A stretch of 64,000 bases of DNA, from positions 41,133,522 to 41,197,521 of the forward strand of contig CM058229.1 in NCBI GenBank assembly GCA_030180135.1, in the 5' to 3' direction. Position 1 is the stretch's first letter. Every line of letters begins with the position of its first letter. The stretch comes from Orychophragmus violaceus (taxonomy: Eukaryota; Streptophyta; Magnoliopsida; Brassicales; Brassicaceae). Shown here one piece after another: positions 44,880 through 56,352 of the stretch. Under the pieces are notes generated by a model. That model did not search any database and had not been told where the DNA came from. It saw only the letters and a program-made list of their open reading frames with translations. Made by a program: the position numbers and the translations under genes.

Positions 44880-45560
44880 TTGGCATTTTGCAAGCTCAAT
44901 TGGGTTTTGCCTTTCTGATTCTGCTCCGCAAGGACGGCGGTGTCTTCTTCAAAGATGGTAATGCCGATACACAATGTAAAGCAACGTCGAGGGATACTAG
45001 TTCGCGGACTGTGAGCTCTTTGGGAAACTCGGCTGTGTACCACATTCTGCGTCTCAACGCCTGAAGTGCGACGTCGTCGTTTGGATTCAATATTTAAGAT
45101 TTGAATTCTTTAAACCGATCGATGTACAAACGAATCGATTCACCAGGTCGCTGTAAAATGTTGAATAAGATTGCCTCAATGGTTTTAACCTCGAGTAAAA
45201 CATAGTATTGTTTCAAGAAAGCTGTTATTAAATGGTTGAAGTTTTTGATAGACTTTTCCTCTAGTTCGGCGAACCATTCTAGCGCTGGACCCGACAGATT
45301 TTCCGCGAAGAGTCTGCAGAAACAAGGTCTATTTCATCGTTGATCAAATAAACATGAGACTTCACGATTCTTATTGCCCTGATGAGAGCCTTTGGGTCCG
45401 ACTTCCCTGATAAATCTGGGAACTTTGTTTTTCCCGTGTCGCACAATCTAACAAAAGCTATTTGGTCTGTGAAAGGCGTTTGAGGGGCTTCTTTGATCAC
45501 TCGGTCGATATTCGGTGTTGCACTAGTTACAATGTGATAACACAAACTCAAGCTCGTGAA
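44880..45560 (-). pseudogene. X2 Gag remnant
   Basis: The minus strand reads APQTPFTDQIAFVRLCDTGK, FPDLSGKSDPKALIRAIRIV, then after frameshifts an EWFAELEEKSIKNFNHL-like block and DDVALQALRRRMWYTAEFPK followed by ELTVRELVSLDVALH. These match the gag domain of Tat-type elements in order. At least two frameshifts are present. Confidence 0.82.
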
Positions 45561-46625
45561 CTGGGCATTGACATGTACGATATATTGATTGAGTCGGCCA
45601 TGTTCGTCGGTCGCTTGTGGAGCAAACTATGTTCATGTTTGGGCCGATGGTTGGAGTCCAAAAATGTGTCGATCACTCTGATTTATAACAAGCATCGATC
45701 TTATCTAATCGGCTGCGGAATCTGAAACTGGATCGAGCCCATATCGACTCGAGGTCTTAAGATCAAAGCGAAGGTTGAAACGCCAAGCCACAAGGGTTTG
45801 ATATCGCTATTCATCGATAAAGGTAGTGGGCCAGGAGGCATTTGATCCAAGAATTATGTAAGAGCCGCAGTTGTGAACTCGAGTTGAAAGGAATCGAGGT
45901 CGCTACAGATGTCAAAGTGGGGCTGAATCCGACATTCAATGTAGTAGCAGCTTGTTGCAGAATCCCAGGCGTAATGCGACCTGAGAAAATTTCAGGCGAG
46001 TGCGGGGCGAAGTGCTCAAGGGAGGTTTCCAATCGCCTGTAGGTCAATCCTGAGAACTCAGGTTGGAGAGCTCTTGGAAAGGAGCGTTAATCCATCGCTC
46101 CTGTTCGGCGATTTGCGCAGGCATAGTGCAATTATTGATCTCTTGGGTCTGAGTATTGGCCTCGCTATTGCGTATTCAGCTAACTAGATAGTTTAGCATC
46201 AAACAGATTTCAACAAGGTCATCTGGACCATGCCTCGACTCATAAGAATTTTGTGGCGAGCCGGATCGCGTTGTTTCAGATCTGTTTCCGGATGCTGGAG
46301 TGATGTCAGGTCTGATATAGATGCAATTTCTAGTTTGATCTTTGATCCAGGATGATGTGTTCGTCAGGACTGGGCTCATCGTCGTTATTTGGGAGATAAA
46401 TATTGTTGGTGACAACATCGTAATGGCCGAAGCTGGTTCGTCCCTACATTTTCGGTCTGATCCATGATGTTATTCACTTCGGGAGTAATCTGTAGAGCGG
46501 TGTCCATCACTCGTTTAGGGTGGACTGGAGGCAGAGGAGTGATGGTGGTTCCGGTTGGAGGTTTATTCATTTTGATCTATCAAACCCTGTATCAGATTCT
46601 TGAGACAGAAAGATCTATGGCAATC
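45561..46625 (-). other. X2 leader and N-terminal gag region, decayed
   Basis: About 1 kb with only short frames on either strand. Serine- and threonine-rich minus-strand pieces at 46176-46418 and 46385-46570 could be the variable N-terminal part of Gag, as in other Tat-type elements, but no motif supports this. Confidence 0.5.
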
Positions 46626-46643
46626 CCCATAGATAGTGCCAAA
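46626..46643 (-). other. X2 primer-binding site
   Basis: On the minus strand TTTGGCACTATCTATGGGGA directly follows the LTR end. It has the same form as the site at 16747 of the other gypsy element. Confidence 0.8.
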
Positions 46644-47149
46644 TGTGAGTTTAAAGATTCACATTGTAATTTGTATGAAACGTGGATTTGGACTTAGAGA
46701 GAAATATATATAGGTTTTCTATGAATCAAAGATGTCTTCAGGATTGAATATCGAAATATAATTTATACGAATAACCTGTCGAATGTATGCAAAAGGAGGT
46801 CAAATATTTTTAGTTTGTCGAATATGTTTCAGATTCCCTTTCTTGAATGATCTCTTCTCCTTTTATACCTCAATCTCTCCATCTTTGTTGTGATCTTCCC
46901 ATTTGCATTATTCTCGCTATCTCCATTATTCGCAGAGCATATTACAACGTTCCACGACTCGCTCTTCTACGGTCTTAAACTCGAAGCGGATGTGACTTAT
47001 CTTTTATTTCTCCTTATCGACTTGGGCTTTCACACTTCGTCGTTTTTTCTAGGTCTGATCAATCATGTCGTGCTTTTAACTTCTTATTCAGATGGGCTCA
47101 ATTTTTTCTAGATGGACCGGATTTTATTGTGCGAACTCCAGCACCAACA
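46644..47149 (-). repeat. X2 5' LTR
   Basis: 506 bp, continuous. On the minus strand it starts TGTTGGTGCTGGAG and ends AACTCACA. It served as the guide for joining the three pieces of the LTR at 8621-24737. No target-site duplication partner was found beyond 47150. Confidence 0.85.
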
Positions 47150-48175
47150 AGTAGGAAATATAGGACTACCACCTTAAGACAATCTACACCAGCTTTTATT
47201 GTTAGAAGCTTCCACTCTACCTCTTTCAAAATAATTTTCTTAACCTTTTCAGAATGTTTGTCCCTAAATTTAAGACTCTCCAACTCACTCTTGTTTTGGG
47301 GTGATCATGGTAGTCTAATCCAGATATGAGGGCATGCGCTCTCACTGAATATCGGATTAAACAACCATTCACTATAAACCAAACAATGATGTTACCATCG
47401 GTTTTTACTGTTCAAAGTATTATCATCCACATACCCATGAACATATGTTTTTTTTCCTCAGGCATGTGGAAGAAATTCTGAAAATGAGGATGAATTTCAA
47501 ATCAGTGCAACTCTAATTTCAGCTTCTTTTTGATCGCCACTGTATTTGCAACATAACACCTGGTTTGTATCTTTGGATACTTTTTATACTCAGTGTCCTC
47601 TACTTCGATATCTACTTCTCTTGGTGATTCCTACAACTTTGAGTCTTGTTTCGCTTGTTTTTTTCCTTTATTTTTGGAATTCAATTACATAAACCACGTA
47701 CGAGGAGTCAATAACAAGAATCGAAAGGAAGAAGGAGAAAAACAAGATTTAAGGTAAGATCCGATATGGTTGGATGGATGAATAACACTCATGTATAACT
47801 CGTAATTTTTTTACTTGGCTATGAATTGGTGGTAGTTAACCAATTTTTGATTTAAAAATAATGTAAAACACAAATCTTTTTATAATATGTCATTCACATA
47901 TTTTACTTCAATATTTAGGACACCAGAGACGAAATCTGTCAATAATATATATTTTATTTAGTTTGCTTATTTTTAACACTTTTATTAATTAAGCAGTTCG
48001 CTGACCAAAAAAATAATTAAGCAGTTCGTATACATTGACAAAAAAAGTAGTTAAGATATAAGATCCGATACATTGACGAATACAAACAATCATTGGAAAA
48101 ATTGACATCCCTGAAAAGGAAGTCTAAAAGAGGAAAAAAAAACTCATCTAAAAAATTCTATCTAAAAGAGTTTAG
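47150..48175. other. No recognised feature
   Basis: About 1 kb without a recognisable gene. The 61-codon frame at 47098-47283 (minus) has no family motif. Confidence 0.5.
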
Positions 48176-48481
48176 AGAAAAGTCATAAAATAGCACAAAA
48201 AACATATTTTATCATAAATATAGCACCAAGAGAAATAATTCACATTTTTAGCATTATTTTAATTATAAAGACTTTTATAGCATTATATAATTTAGGGTTA
48301 GGGTTAATTATTTAGGGTTTAGGGTTTATTATTTAAGTTTTAGGGTTTAGTATTTAGGGTTTAGGATTTATTATTCAAGGTTAGGGTTTAGTATTTAGGA
48401 TTTAGGGTTTAGTATTTAAGATTTGGGGTTAGGGCTAATTTAGTGACAAAACATATTTTTGTGCTATTTTTATGATTTTTC
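48176..48481. mobile_element. MITE-like inverted-repeat element with telomere-like core
   Basis: The left end GAAAAGTCATAAAATAGCAC plus AAAAAACATATTTT is matched in inverse orientation at the right end (48446-48481), where the minus strand reads GAAAAATCATAAAAATAGCA. The core (48296-48430) is made of degenerate TTTAGGG and TTAGGGTTAG repeats. No coding capacity. The superfamily is uncertain because I could not define a target-site duplication. Confidence 0.65.
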
Positions 48482-48631
48482 TTCCTTGGTATTATATTTT
48501 TGACAAGTCATGTTTTTTGTGCTATTAATGCAATTTGCCCAAGAGTTTAACACAAATAAAAAAAGAATAATAAGAATAATTTGCCATGATAAAATCTAGA
48601 AATTCTTTCAGAATTGTAAAAAAAGTTGATG

Positions 48632-49102
48632 TCAAACCGGAAGACTAATGTTCCGAGAGAAACCAAATACACTAAAGGGTATGAATCCCCAATCAAGAGG
48701 AGTGATCGAAGAACATGAAGAGCAAGGAAAAGAGATACGATCCAAACATAGCTGAATGATGTGTTTAAAATAGCGTAGGCACCCATGGCGATACACCCTT
48801 AGCCTAGCGCTCGCCATGCCTCTCATGGAGCATGGGCTCCTGCCCGAACATGGTTTGATCCGATCAGCCCGTTCATGTATCCGCCCGACCAGACTGTCAA
48901 ATTCCTCCACCACCAAATTGTAGAATTTCCCTTGAAGAATCGTGAAAGCCGTCCATGAGACGACGAATACTCTTCGGCCACTGTTCCTATCCTCTCTTCT
49001 GAGCATCGCTGGAACAGGAATACTCCGTGTAGACGAATTCGATCTTGTCCTTATCATCATTGGTTCTGAAAAATTTATCTTTCTTCTCGATGAATCATCC
49101 AA
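48632..49102 (-). CDS. Hypothetical ORF, 156 codons
   Basis: An uninterrupted minus-strand frame begins with an ATG (MDDSSRRKINFSEPMMIRT at the start). It is arginine- and serine-rich in its first half and has a Cys-rich, more hydrophobic second half (CLDRISFPCSSCSS). No known domain was recognised. It ends at a TGA-like stop before an A/T-rich spacer and has no clear splice signals or neighbouring exons. It could be a transposon-associated hypothetical protein or a chance frame. The following minus-strand frame (49391-49675) lies upstream of it and could be part of the same transcription unit, but nothing proves this. Confidence 0.35.
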   Translation of the reverse strand: MDDSSRRKINFSEPMMIRTRSNSSTRSIPVPAMLRREDRNSGRRVFVVSWTAFTILQGKFYNLVVEEFDSLVGRIHERADRIKPCSGRSPCSMRGMASARLRVYRHGCLRYFKHIIQLCLDRISFPCSSCSSITPLDWGFIPFSVFGFSRNISLPV

Positions 49103-49390
49103 GGATGAGTGGACTCAGACGGCGGACTCGGTCCGAGTCGAATGAGTGAGAGATGAGGCATTAAAAAAATCTATTACCAAAGTGAGAGAAAAAGGCGAGC
49201 TGGGCAGTGTAAAAGCCCTAATAGAGCTCGCCTTTCAGTATCGCATTTCCTTGAGACCTGATGGCGATAAGCTCATCGCTTAGCGCCTCTGGTGCCATGG
49301 CGAGTGTAAAGGTGCTATTTTTAAAACACAGGCAGAGTGAGAAAAAACAAGCCTCGAAACAACTCTTTACCAGAGCAGGGGCTGTCAAAA

Positions 49391-49675
49391 CTACAAACCC
49401 ATATGCGCCTTACATAAACTATGGAAATGCGTTCCTAACAAAACTTTGAAAAAACTATCAAAGGACATACCAAGAATAAAGAGAAAGGAGGAACAATAAG
49501 CTGAAGTCAGAAAAAAAATCAGCAAAAACCAGCGCAAAATTTGAGCTGTCCATATTGCTTGGCTGGAAATGAGATCCAACACAAAACCAGTAGTGACCAA
49601 ACCCAAACCAGTCAGGACACAAACAATAGCAAGGGGAAAAACAGGGGTGTTAAGGAGCCTAAGGAACCCCAACAA
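49391..49675 (-). CDS. Hypothetical hydrophobic ORF, 94 codons
   Basis: The predicted product starts MLGFLRLLNTPVFPLAIVC and has about three hydrophobic segments that could span a membrane. No family was recognised. It lies about 290 bp upstream of the 156-codon frame on the same strand, with GC-richer sequence between. The chance of a spurious frame is considerable. Confidence 0.25.
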   Translation of the reverse strand: MLGFLRLLNTPVFPLAIVCVLTGLGLVTTGFVLDLISSQAIWTAQILRWFLLIFFLTSAYCSSFLFILGMSFDSFFKVLLGTHFHSLCKAHMGL

Positions 49676-49764
49676 GACCAGATACAGTCCGGCGAGCTCA
49701 ATTGTCTATAGTTAGCCGGTAGGGTCACAGAACCTCAAGCCTACACACGATAGAGAAATGAGAA

Positions 49765-50486
49765 CAGGGGCGGAGCCAAGTGGAAGGTAGGGGGGTCAGC
49801 TGGCCCCGGTCAAATATCATAATTTAAATTAGTAGGCTTTGTTTGTTTAACTTCAGTAGCATAGTAGGTGTAATTCTCCTCACTTGACCCCTTTTTGCGC
49901 GAGTTCAAATCCCTTCCCAGACCCCATATATCTTTTTCTTCTATTTACTTTTTTTTTGTTATCAACCCTTCTATTTAAATTATGTTTCTTAACTCTGCCA
50001 TGTACGTTTTCCTCTTTTATTTTTTCCCTATAAATATTTTTAGTATTTTTTCCATACAAGCATCTCTCCTAATACTTTCTCCTTTTTTTTCTTCACCAAG
50101 ATTCAAAGAAATTTTTTTTGTCAAACATTTATTTCTTGCTCTTCTTGTTAATTTTTTTTTCTTTTTCAAGTTTTCCATAGATAATATTCTTTTATCTTGT
50201 TTTATTTGTTTTATTTATTTTATTGTCCCATCACCAAAATACAAAAAAAAAAATTCTTTATCAACATTAATTCTTTCCTATTTTTTGTACAATATGTTTA
50301 TATAATAACAACTAAATATAAATTTTAATAAATTTAAGAATTTTTATTTTATTTTATTGAGTATATTATCATTTAAAAAATCAAAATATATACCATACTT
50401 AAATTGTAATAATATTATATTTTAAATATATATAAATAATATTTTATTTATGACCCCAGTTAAAATATTTTCTGGCTCCGCCACTG
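49765..50486. mobile_element. Nonautonomous hAT-type element
   Basis: 722 bp, starting CAGGGGCGGAGCCA and ending TGGCTCCGCCACTG, a terminal inverted repeat with one mismatch. The 8-bp duplication AATGAGAA flanks it exactly (49757-49764 and 50487-50494), the size made by hAT transposases. No transposase ORF; the interior is A/T-rich with a T-rich strand. Near 49898-49915 it contains GCGAGTTCAAATCCC, which resembles a tRNA B box. Confidence 0.93.
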
Positions 50487-50494
50487 AATGAGAA

Positions 50495-51366
50495 TAAACT
50501 CCAAATCCACAAACATCACGACAGAATCTTGGGTGCTCAAACATTTATTGGAGACAAACAAAAAACAATACAAATGAAAAGCAATAGATATTCTTGACTC
50601 GGGGGCTCAAAGAGCCACCAGATATAGTTAGATGAGACTAGGTATGTTAAAATGGGCGGACTCGACCCGTTTAGGCCCATATCCGATTGGGCCCTTTTAG
50701 CTATAAACCTATTTAGAGCCCGTTTACTTCAAACCCTTTAGGCCCGTTTACGACTTTTTATTTACTATTATTTATTTGATAGTTCTATTAATGGTTATTG
50801 GTTTTTGAATTTCTATCATAAGAAATTTCTGTAAACTTATAGAAAATTTATTCAACAATTTTCCAAATCTCAGAAAAATTTTAAAATAGTTTTCAAAAAG
50901 TATAGATTTAATATTAAAAATAAAAAGAATTTTTATATTTTATGACGGAAGAGTCATATGATTAATTTAGAAAAATTGCTCCTAGAAGGAACCAATACTA
51001 GGGAAATTAGTTTTGGGAAAATGATACTATTTGGCGAAGACAAAATATTAGGAAAAGACATAAAACCCCTACATCTATAAAGGAAATTATAGCCTATATC
51101 GGTGTGTGAAATCCTGCATGTAGATTTCGTACCCGACAACAAAATCTTGGGTTTGTCCAAATTCTTTTATTTAAAATTTTATTGTTTATTGTGTGGTTGG
51201 GTGTTTTGGCCTAATGAAAACAGACCTTGGTTTTAAAAGCAAAGAATAGTTGAATACAATATCTGATTATAAACTGCTCTTTCATACGAACCCTACTTCT
51301 CGCCCGCGGTACTCTTGTCCAAGTCAGAAGATCGAATCTAGTGATCGCAGTTTCTCAATCGTAATA
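50495..51366. other. Upstream region of DUF1985/Ulp1-like gene
   Basis: No gene. The first part includes repeated TTTAGGCCCGTTTA motifs (50670-50750). Around 50969-51070 sequence such as AAAAATTGCTCCTAGAAGGA and GGGAAAATGATA resembles the ends of gene-carrying MULEs and could be the left end of the element that bears the following gene; the right end would lie beyond the window. A likely 5'UTR intron starts with a donor-like AATAG/GTAAAA at about 51367 and ends with TTTACAG just before the ATG at 51464. Confidence 0.45.
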
Positions 51367-52242
51367 GGTAAAATTCCGATTGGGGTTTTAAGACCTTAAT
51401 CGTTTATATTCTAGTGATTTAAGTACATTTTTATGTAAAAGTAGAAATTTTTGGGATTTACAGATGGGAGATATAGAGTTTCCGAGGAGGATTCTCGCCG
51501 GAGTCAGTGATTTCAAAGGGGAACGAGTCAATACATATCAGAAGATGGCTCTAATCCAGACCATTAAATCCGCTCTTGACGAATCGGAGTTAAAAACCCT
51601 TGCGGATACCCAGTTCGGGAAATTGCTTGAAATCCCATCTTTACCGGCATGGTCGGGGATATTTGCTTTGTTTCTGGTTGTTCGACAGTTGGACGTCACA
51701 AAAGAATACGAGATTTGAGTTGTTTTTGCCAAAAATCCCATTAGGTTTTCTCTTAGGAAGTTTAAGTTGGTGACTGGACTGGCATGCGGTAAATATCCAG
51801 CGGTGGGTAAGAAGCACAGAAAGGTTAATTCTAGCAACGAAGAACCTTACTCAAAAACCCTCTTCGATGTGGATGGGGATGTAACTGTTGAGCGTGCGAT
51901 TAGCATGCTGAGGAAGAAAACTGTTAAGGACCCAGAAAAACGGCTTCGTGCAGCCTGTCTTGCCTTGATTGATGGTATTCTCCTACCAACCATGCACTAA
52001 CCCCGTGTGAAACTAAACCCAGAACGTGTAGAAATGTCAAGGAATTTAGATGATTTCCTTGCATATCCATGGGGTAGGAAATCCTTTGAGATGATAATGT
52101 CTTCGCTCAAGGGGAGAGATATTGGACAGCTTGCCACACCAAATGTAGTGGTGCAAGGTTTTGTGTACGCACTTCAGATGGTAATTCTAGAGGTTGTGCC
52201 AGAAATCCAAGAAAACCTTACTCCTACAATCATAGAGGCAAT

Positions 52243-53432
52243 TGATAGGTCGAGTTTTATCCCTATACTAACTGCAAGTGCACAGCAATATCAATGTATT
52301 ATATTGGGTTATCGAATCCACAGGGACTCTGGTATTCAATAGAACGAAAGAGATTAATACTAGGAAGAAAGCAAATTGTTGTAAAGTAAATAGCAAGGCG
52401 AGAAAGTAAATCAGTAGCAGGAATTTGTTGTGAAAGCAATAAACTAAAAGCGCTAAGTCTAGGGAATTCTCAGGAAATCAGACAAGCAGACAAGTTAATC
52501 AGTCAGGATCAAATTAAACTCAGTTCTAGAACTCAAATCACGGAATTAGAATTAACCAAATCTCTTTGCGAAAATCCTCTAAGTCTAAGTGCAGTAATCC
52601 AAATCTCTTTGCAATTACTAACAGATTAAACCAGCATTAATTTCAAGTTCGATATGTTCACAATTAAACTAAACCAAATCTCTTTGCGAATAATTTAATT
52701 GCTCAACCTAAATAGTTCAGATTCTATATAACACTCTCGTGTCGTATTTAGCAACCTAAGATCTAGATTCTAATTGATCAGGTTAGAACTAGCTTTAAGC
52801 ACAATTTAGTTTGAAGAACATTCTAATCATGTGAATCCTTAACTGAATTAAACAAGTCTAGCAAGTCATCAAATCCTTAATGAGAAACCCTAAACTTAAC
52901 TATGAATCTACTCAGACATGATTAATGAAACATAAATCATTGAATAAATAGATTGCATATAAGAAATTAAATAGATAAAGGGGTTCAAAATCTTCTCCAA
53001 AATAGATGAAGTACAGGATTAGATCAGCCCCAAAAGCTCTAAAAATCTCTTAGCTCTAAGTATGAAAGCGTATCTAAAATAAACACCAAAATCCTAAATA
53101 TATAGGCATAATCTCGGTTGGGGCTTCTGTGTAAATACTGGAACTTTTCTGGGATTTTCTGCAAATCTTCATAACTTCATTAACCGCCGTATTTCGGCCC
53201 ATCTCGCTAGTGTGTCGATCGACACCAAAGGTGTGTCGATCGATGCATGATCATCAAATCGGATAGTGAGTTAAACTCTCGGTCAAAATGCTCCAAAACT
53301 CCCAAAATACTCCAAAATCTCCACATTAGCTTCAAACCTGATTAAACCTGTAAAAGACTCTAAAAGAACACAAAAGACACTAAAAACACAACTATATCAT
53401 GGCATAAAATCGGTAAAAACCATGATATATCA
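52243..53432 (-). repeat. Athila 3' LTR
   Basis: 1190 bp. On the plus strand it starts TGATAGGTCGAG and ends CCATGATATATCA, so the minus-strand form starts TGATATATCATGG. It contains a paired CGATCG module at 53211-53247. It lies inside exon 1 of the DUF1985/Ulp1-like gene. Confidence 0.95.
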
Positions 53433-53447
53433 ACTCCCCCACACTTA
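53433..53447 (-). other. Athila polypurine tract
   Basis: On the minus strand AAGTGTGGGGGAGT directly precedes the 3' LTR. This form is typical of Athila-lineage elements and fixes the element's orientation. Confidence 0.9.
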
Positions 53448-54846
53448 GCCTTTGCTTGCCCTCAAGCAAAACATAGAACTAGAATGTAGTGAAGAGGTTT
53501 GAAAACTCTTCAGAAACTCTTTTCATCCTAGAAGCAGTAACACTCAGATTCCCCTTAGTAATCCACTTGAAAGAATCAACCTGCAGACATCAAGACCAAC
53601 ATATACTTCCCCACACTTAGCAACTATCCTAAGTAAACTCCACAATCACATTCAAGCATTCAAATTCTCCCTACTGACTTCTGCAAGTATTTAAGTGCGG
53701 TCTCACCTAAGGAGTATCGATCAAAGGCACATGGATTCTTACCTTATCAGCTCTAGACCACCATACTATCTTTCTCTAGTCCCTTTCTTCTCTTTTCCCT
53801 TCCTTAGCATTCTGATTTTTCCCATTGGGTATCATTTTTTTTTTATCAGTGCTCTTCCCGTTAAGGGGTGTACCTTGGACACATTCCATGGATGCACAGG
53901 ATATGAGAGTTTCAGCTACCATTCCCATGACCATTTCAGAGTTACTAACTCATCCTCAGTTTATTATCTTTTTTTTTTTATGGAAGGGGAGAAGGGAACT
54001 AAATAGGACAGGTTTACAGGCTGTGTCAGAACTAACAAGGGAATCCGACAAAAAGTATACCAAGCCCTTAGGTGAGAAATCTAAGTCAGTATTAGGGTGA
54101 AGTCAGTAAAAGATCCTCTGATACCTGAAGTGATGTGGGTGTCCTCAGTAGGTTGATCCATGTCTGGGTTTTCTAATAGTCAGAGATAATCTGCAGCTTC
54201 ATCCCAATGGTTACTTAAGTTCCTGCAAGTGCTACTAATCTTCTCAAAAAATCATTGTTTCTCACTTAAACAAATTTTGACTCAATAAAACAAAAATTTT
54301 GAATTTTTTTTTAAATGACTCTAAGAAAACAAAAGAAAGAAGTTAGTAGAACCTCCCCCACACTTAAGACACACTGTCCCCAGTAGTGTCAAGCTAAGGA
54401 TTGGTAAAAGAAAGAAATAAAAATTTGTTAATGGAATGGTTAAGTTCTCTCGGGTTTTACCTCTGTCGAAATCAGGCATCGATAGTTGCACTAAGTGCAT
54501 CGACCGTTGCTAGGCGATTTTTCGTGTATGATCGATCGTTGCTCAGGACCGCAACGATCGCTGCAGTGCGATTTCGATCGTGTTGTGACGATCGACACAA
54601 TGGTGTGTCGATCGACGCACTGCGTTCATCGGATCAGTTAGCAAGTTAGCAGGTTAGTCCGTCGGGTTATATCATTTTTGAATCCTGCAAGCTGAAAACA
54701 CTAGAAACAGAGTAAAACCGAAGCAACAAATGTATCTAATCAAGTAGAACCATCCAAACATAGTAGCAAAATAAAATAAAAAGTGCAAGAAAAGATGATA
54801 AGAAAATTATAGTACAGAACCGATAATCCAGAGATGACAGCTACGC
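53448..54846 (-). other. Athila 3' noncoding region with CGATCG modules
   Basis: About 1.4 kb with no supported gene; plus-strand frames here (for example 53695-54006) have no motif. The minus-strand direction has T-rich and A-rich runs. Three paired CGATCG modules lie at 54476-54510, 54529-54565 and 54585-54620, spaced about 55 bp apart. Confidence 0.7.
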
Positions 54847-56352
54847 TCAGTCACTATCATCATCTATGTCACCATATCTCTCAGCATCACTGGCATCCTT
54901 AGGAGATCGCTGTCGATGACATCTGTCAGGTACGGGCTGATGAATCTGTGGCTGCCTCCTGCAGCTGCAAGTGCGCATGAAGTTCCAAACAACCCGTAGA
55001 ATACCATCAGATCTCTCTCTCCACTCTGCCTCAGAATATGCTCCATAGGGCATCGTAGGCTCGGGAAAGTCACCCACATCGTCGACGGGGGCAGGCGCAG
55101 GCGCAGGGGCAGCAGAAGTCGAAGCTCGTGTGGAAGGCTCTCCCAGCGGATGAGCCATAGTAGGAATCCCACGCTGCTCAGTCTCTGGAGGCTGAAACCT
55201 CAGAGCCTCCAATGTATCAATCCGTGTCCACCTAGCAGCAGGAAGCTCTATGCCACACCTCCCAGTGGTCGGGTCCTGATAAACCCAAATGCGCCCCTCC
55301 TTGAGCCATGTAGCGCTCTGCAAATGGCTGAAGTCCAGGAACTCCTTGTCTGTATCACGCTCTGTGCCCTGTAGAGGAATCCCGCAATGCATAAAAATGG
55401 GAGTAAGCAAGCTCCCTACCGCCTCAGTATTGACTCCATCAAAAGGCTTCGTCTATAGATCACACAAATGCAAAGCGAAGACAACTCCCAAGTTGAGACC
55501 CCTAGTAGGATCTCTCACACCAGACTCTGCAAACTGGTCTCTCAGCCCCATAAACAGCATCTCCATCTCATACTTGCGCATCTTGTTGGACTCAAACTTG
55601 CATAGCAAGCTCCAACACAAGATACGCGAGACATATCTCAGCACATGATGCCTCATCATCTTCACCGGTGTGGTCCTGGAGTTGTATCGACCACTGCCAA
55701 TACACTCCCAGAATGATCGAGCCTCATCTGGATCCCACTCAAGTGGCATAGCAATGCGCCTCGGCTCAGTACTGAACCCGTAGATCCTGCAGATATCTAA
55801 GAGAGGAATCCGATACCTGACTCCCCAACTCATGAAGGTAAAGATACCTCCTGTAGCGCTCCTGCTATCGGGATCTGGGTAAACCACTCTGCAAGTGGCT
55901 AGCAACTGTCTGACCAGCTCAGGATAGAGATCATAAGGGCGCATTGGCATTTTCCCTAGACCAATGCCTCTGCACACAGCAAGTACCTGCTCATCAATCC
56001 CCAGACTCTTGCAGGTAGAGTAGTCAGCGAACTTGGTTGGTTTGATGGTCATACCACACTAACCACTGTAGAGAAGCGAATCATACTCATCCCACTGGTT
56101 AAGCAGTGGTCGCTCTGTAAAGTCTGCAGTCTTGAGGAACGTGCGAATGTCCCTTGGCCACTGTCTGGCTATCGGGATCTCTGTAGCGTCTGCTCGGGGC
56201 AAAGGCAGTGCTACTGCTGGACCCACTCTAACATATGGCTCAGGTGGCTGAGAGTCTCTGTGAAACCACTCTGGTGGTGGGATGTACTGTCGTGTGGCTG
56301 TAGAGGTTGTTGCTCGTTTCTTGCGGGGTTGTCTGCGAGATGCCATCTGCAT
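54847..56352 (-). pseudogene. Athila-specific ORF (ATHILA ORF-1 family)
   Basis: One frame of 502 codons runs from the ATG at 56352 to the stop at 54847, broken only by two in-frame TAG codons (near 56059 and 55453). It has PPEWFHRDSQPPEPYV near the start, LPRADATEIPIARQWPRD, TKFADYSTCKSLGID, GGIFTFMSWGVRYRIPLLD, EWDPDEARSFWECIGSGRY and MMRHHVLRYVSRILCWSLL. These match the plant 'retrotransposon ORF-1' protein of Athila elements (pfam03078 type), which lies in the position of env; its function is unknown. Both stops are one transition away from likely sense codons (TGG, CAG). The C-terminal 120 residues include an Ala-Pro repeat and an acidic end. Confidence 0.88.

Larger units (their letters stand above)
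41216..47149 (-). mobile_element. Tat-type Ty3/gypsy element X2, 3'-truncated
   Basis: Read on the minus strand from 47149: a 506-bp 5' LTR, a primer-binding site, a degraded leader, gag, protease (interrupted upstream by a solo LTR), reverse transcriptase and the beginning of RNase H, where it stops at about 41216. Integrase and a 3' LTR next to it are missing. The LTR is related to the split LTR at 8621-24737, and both are minus-oriented. They might be the two ends of one element torn apart by later insertions, but no matching target-site duplication supports this. Confidence 0.85.

Noticed and set aside
8621..47149. One intact element X with matching target-site duplication
   Set aside because: The flanks (CATAG before 8621 and AGTAG after 47149) do not match, and an LTR scrap at 26676 complicates the picture, so I list X and X2 separately.
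49898..49915. tRNA gene or SINE
   Set aside because: Only a B-box-like motif is present, without a matching A box or cloverleaf potential, and it lies inside a defined hAT-type element.
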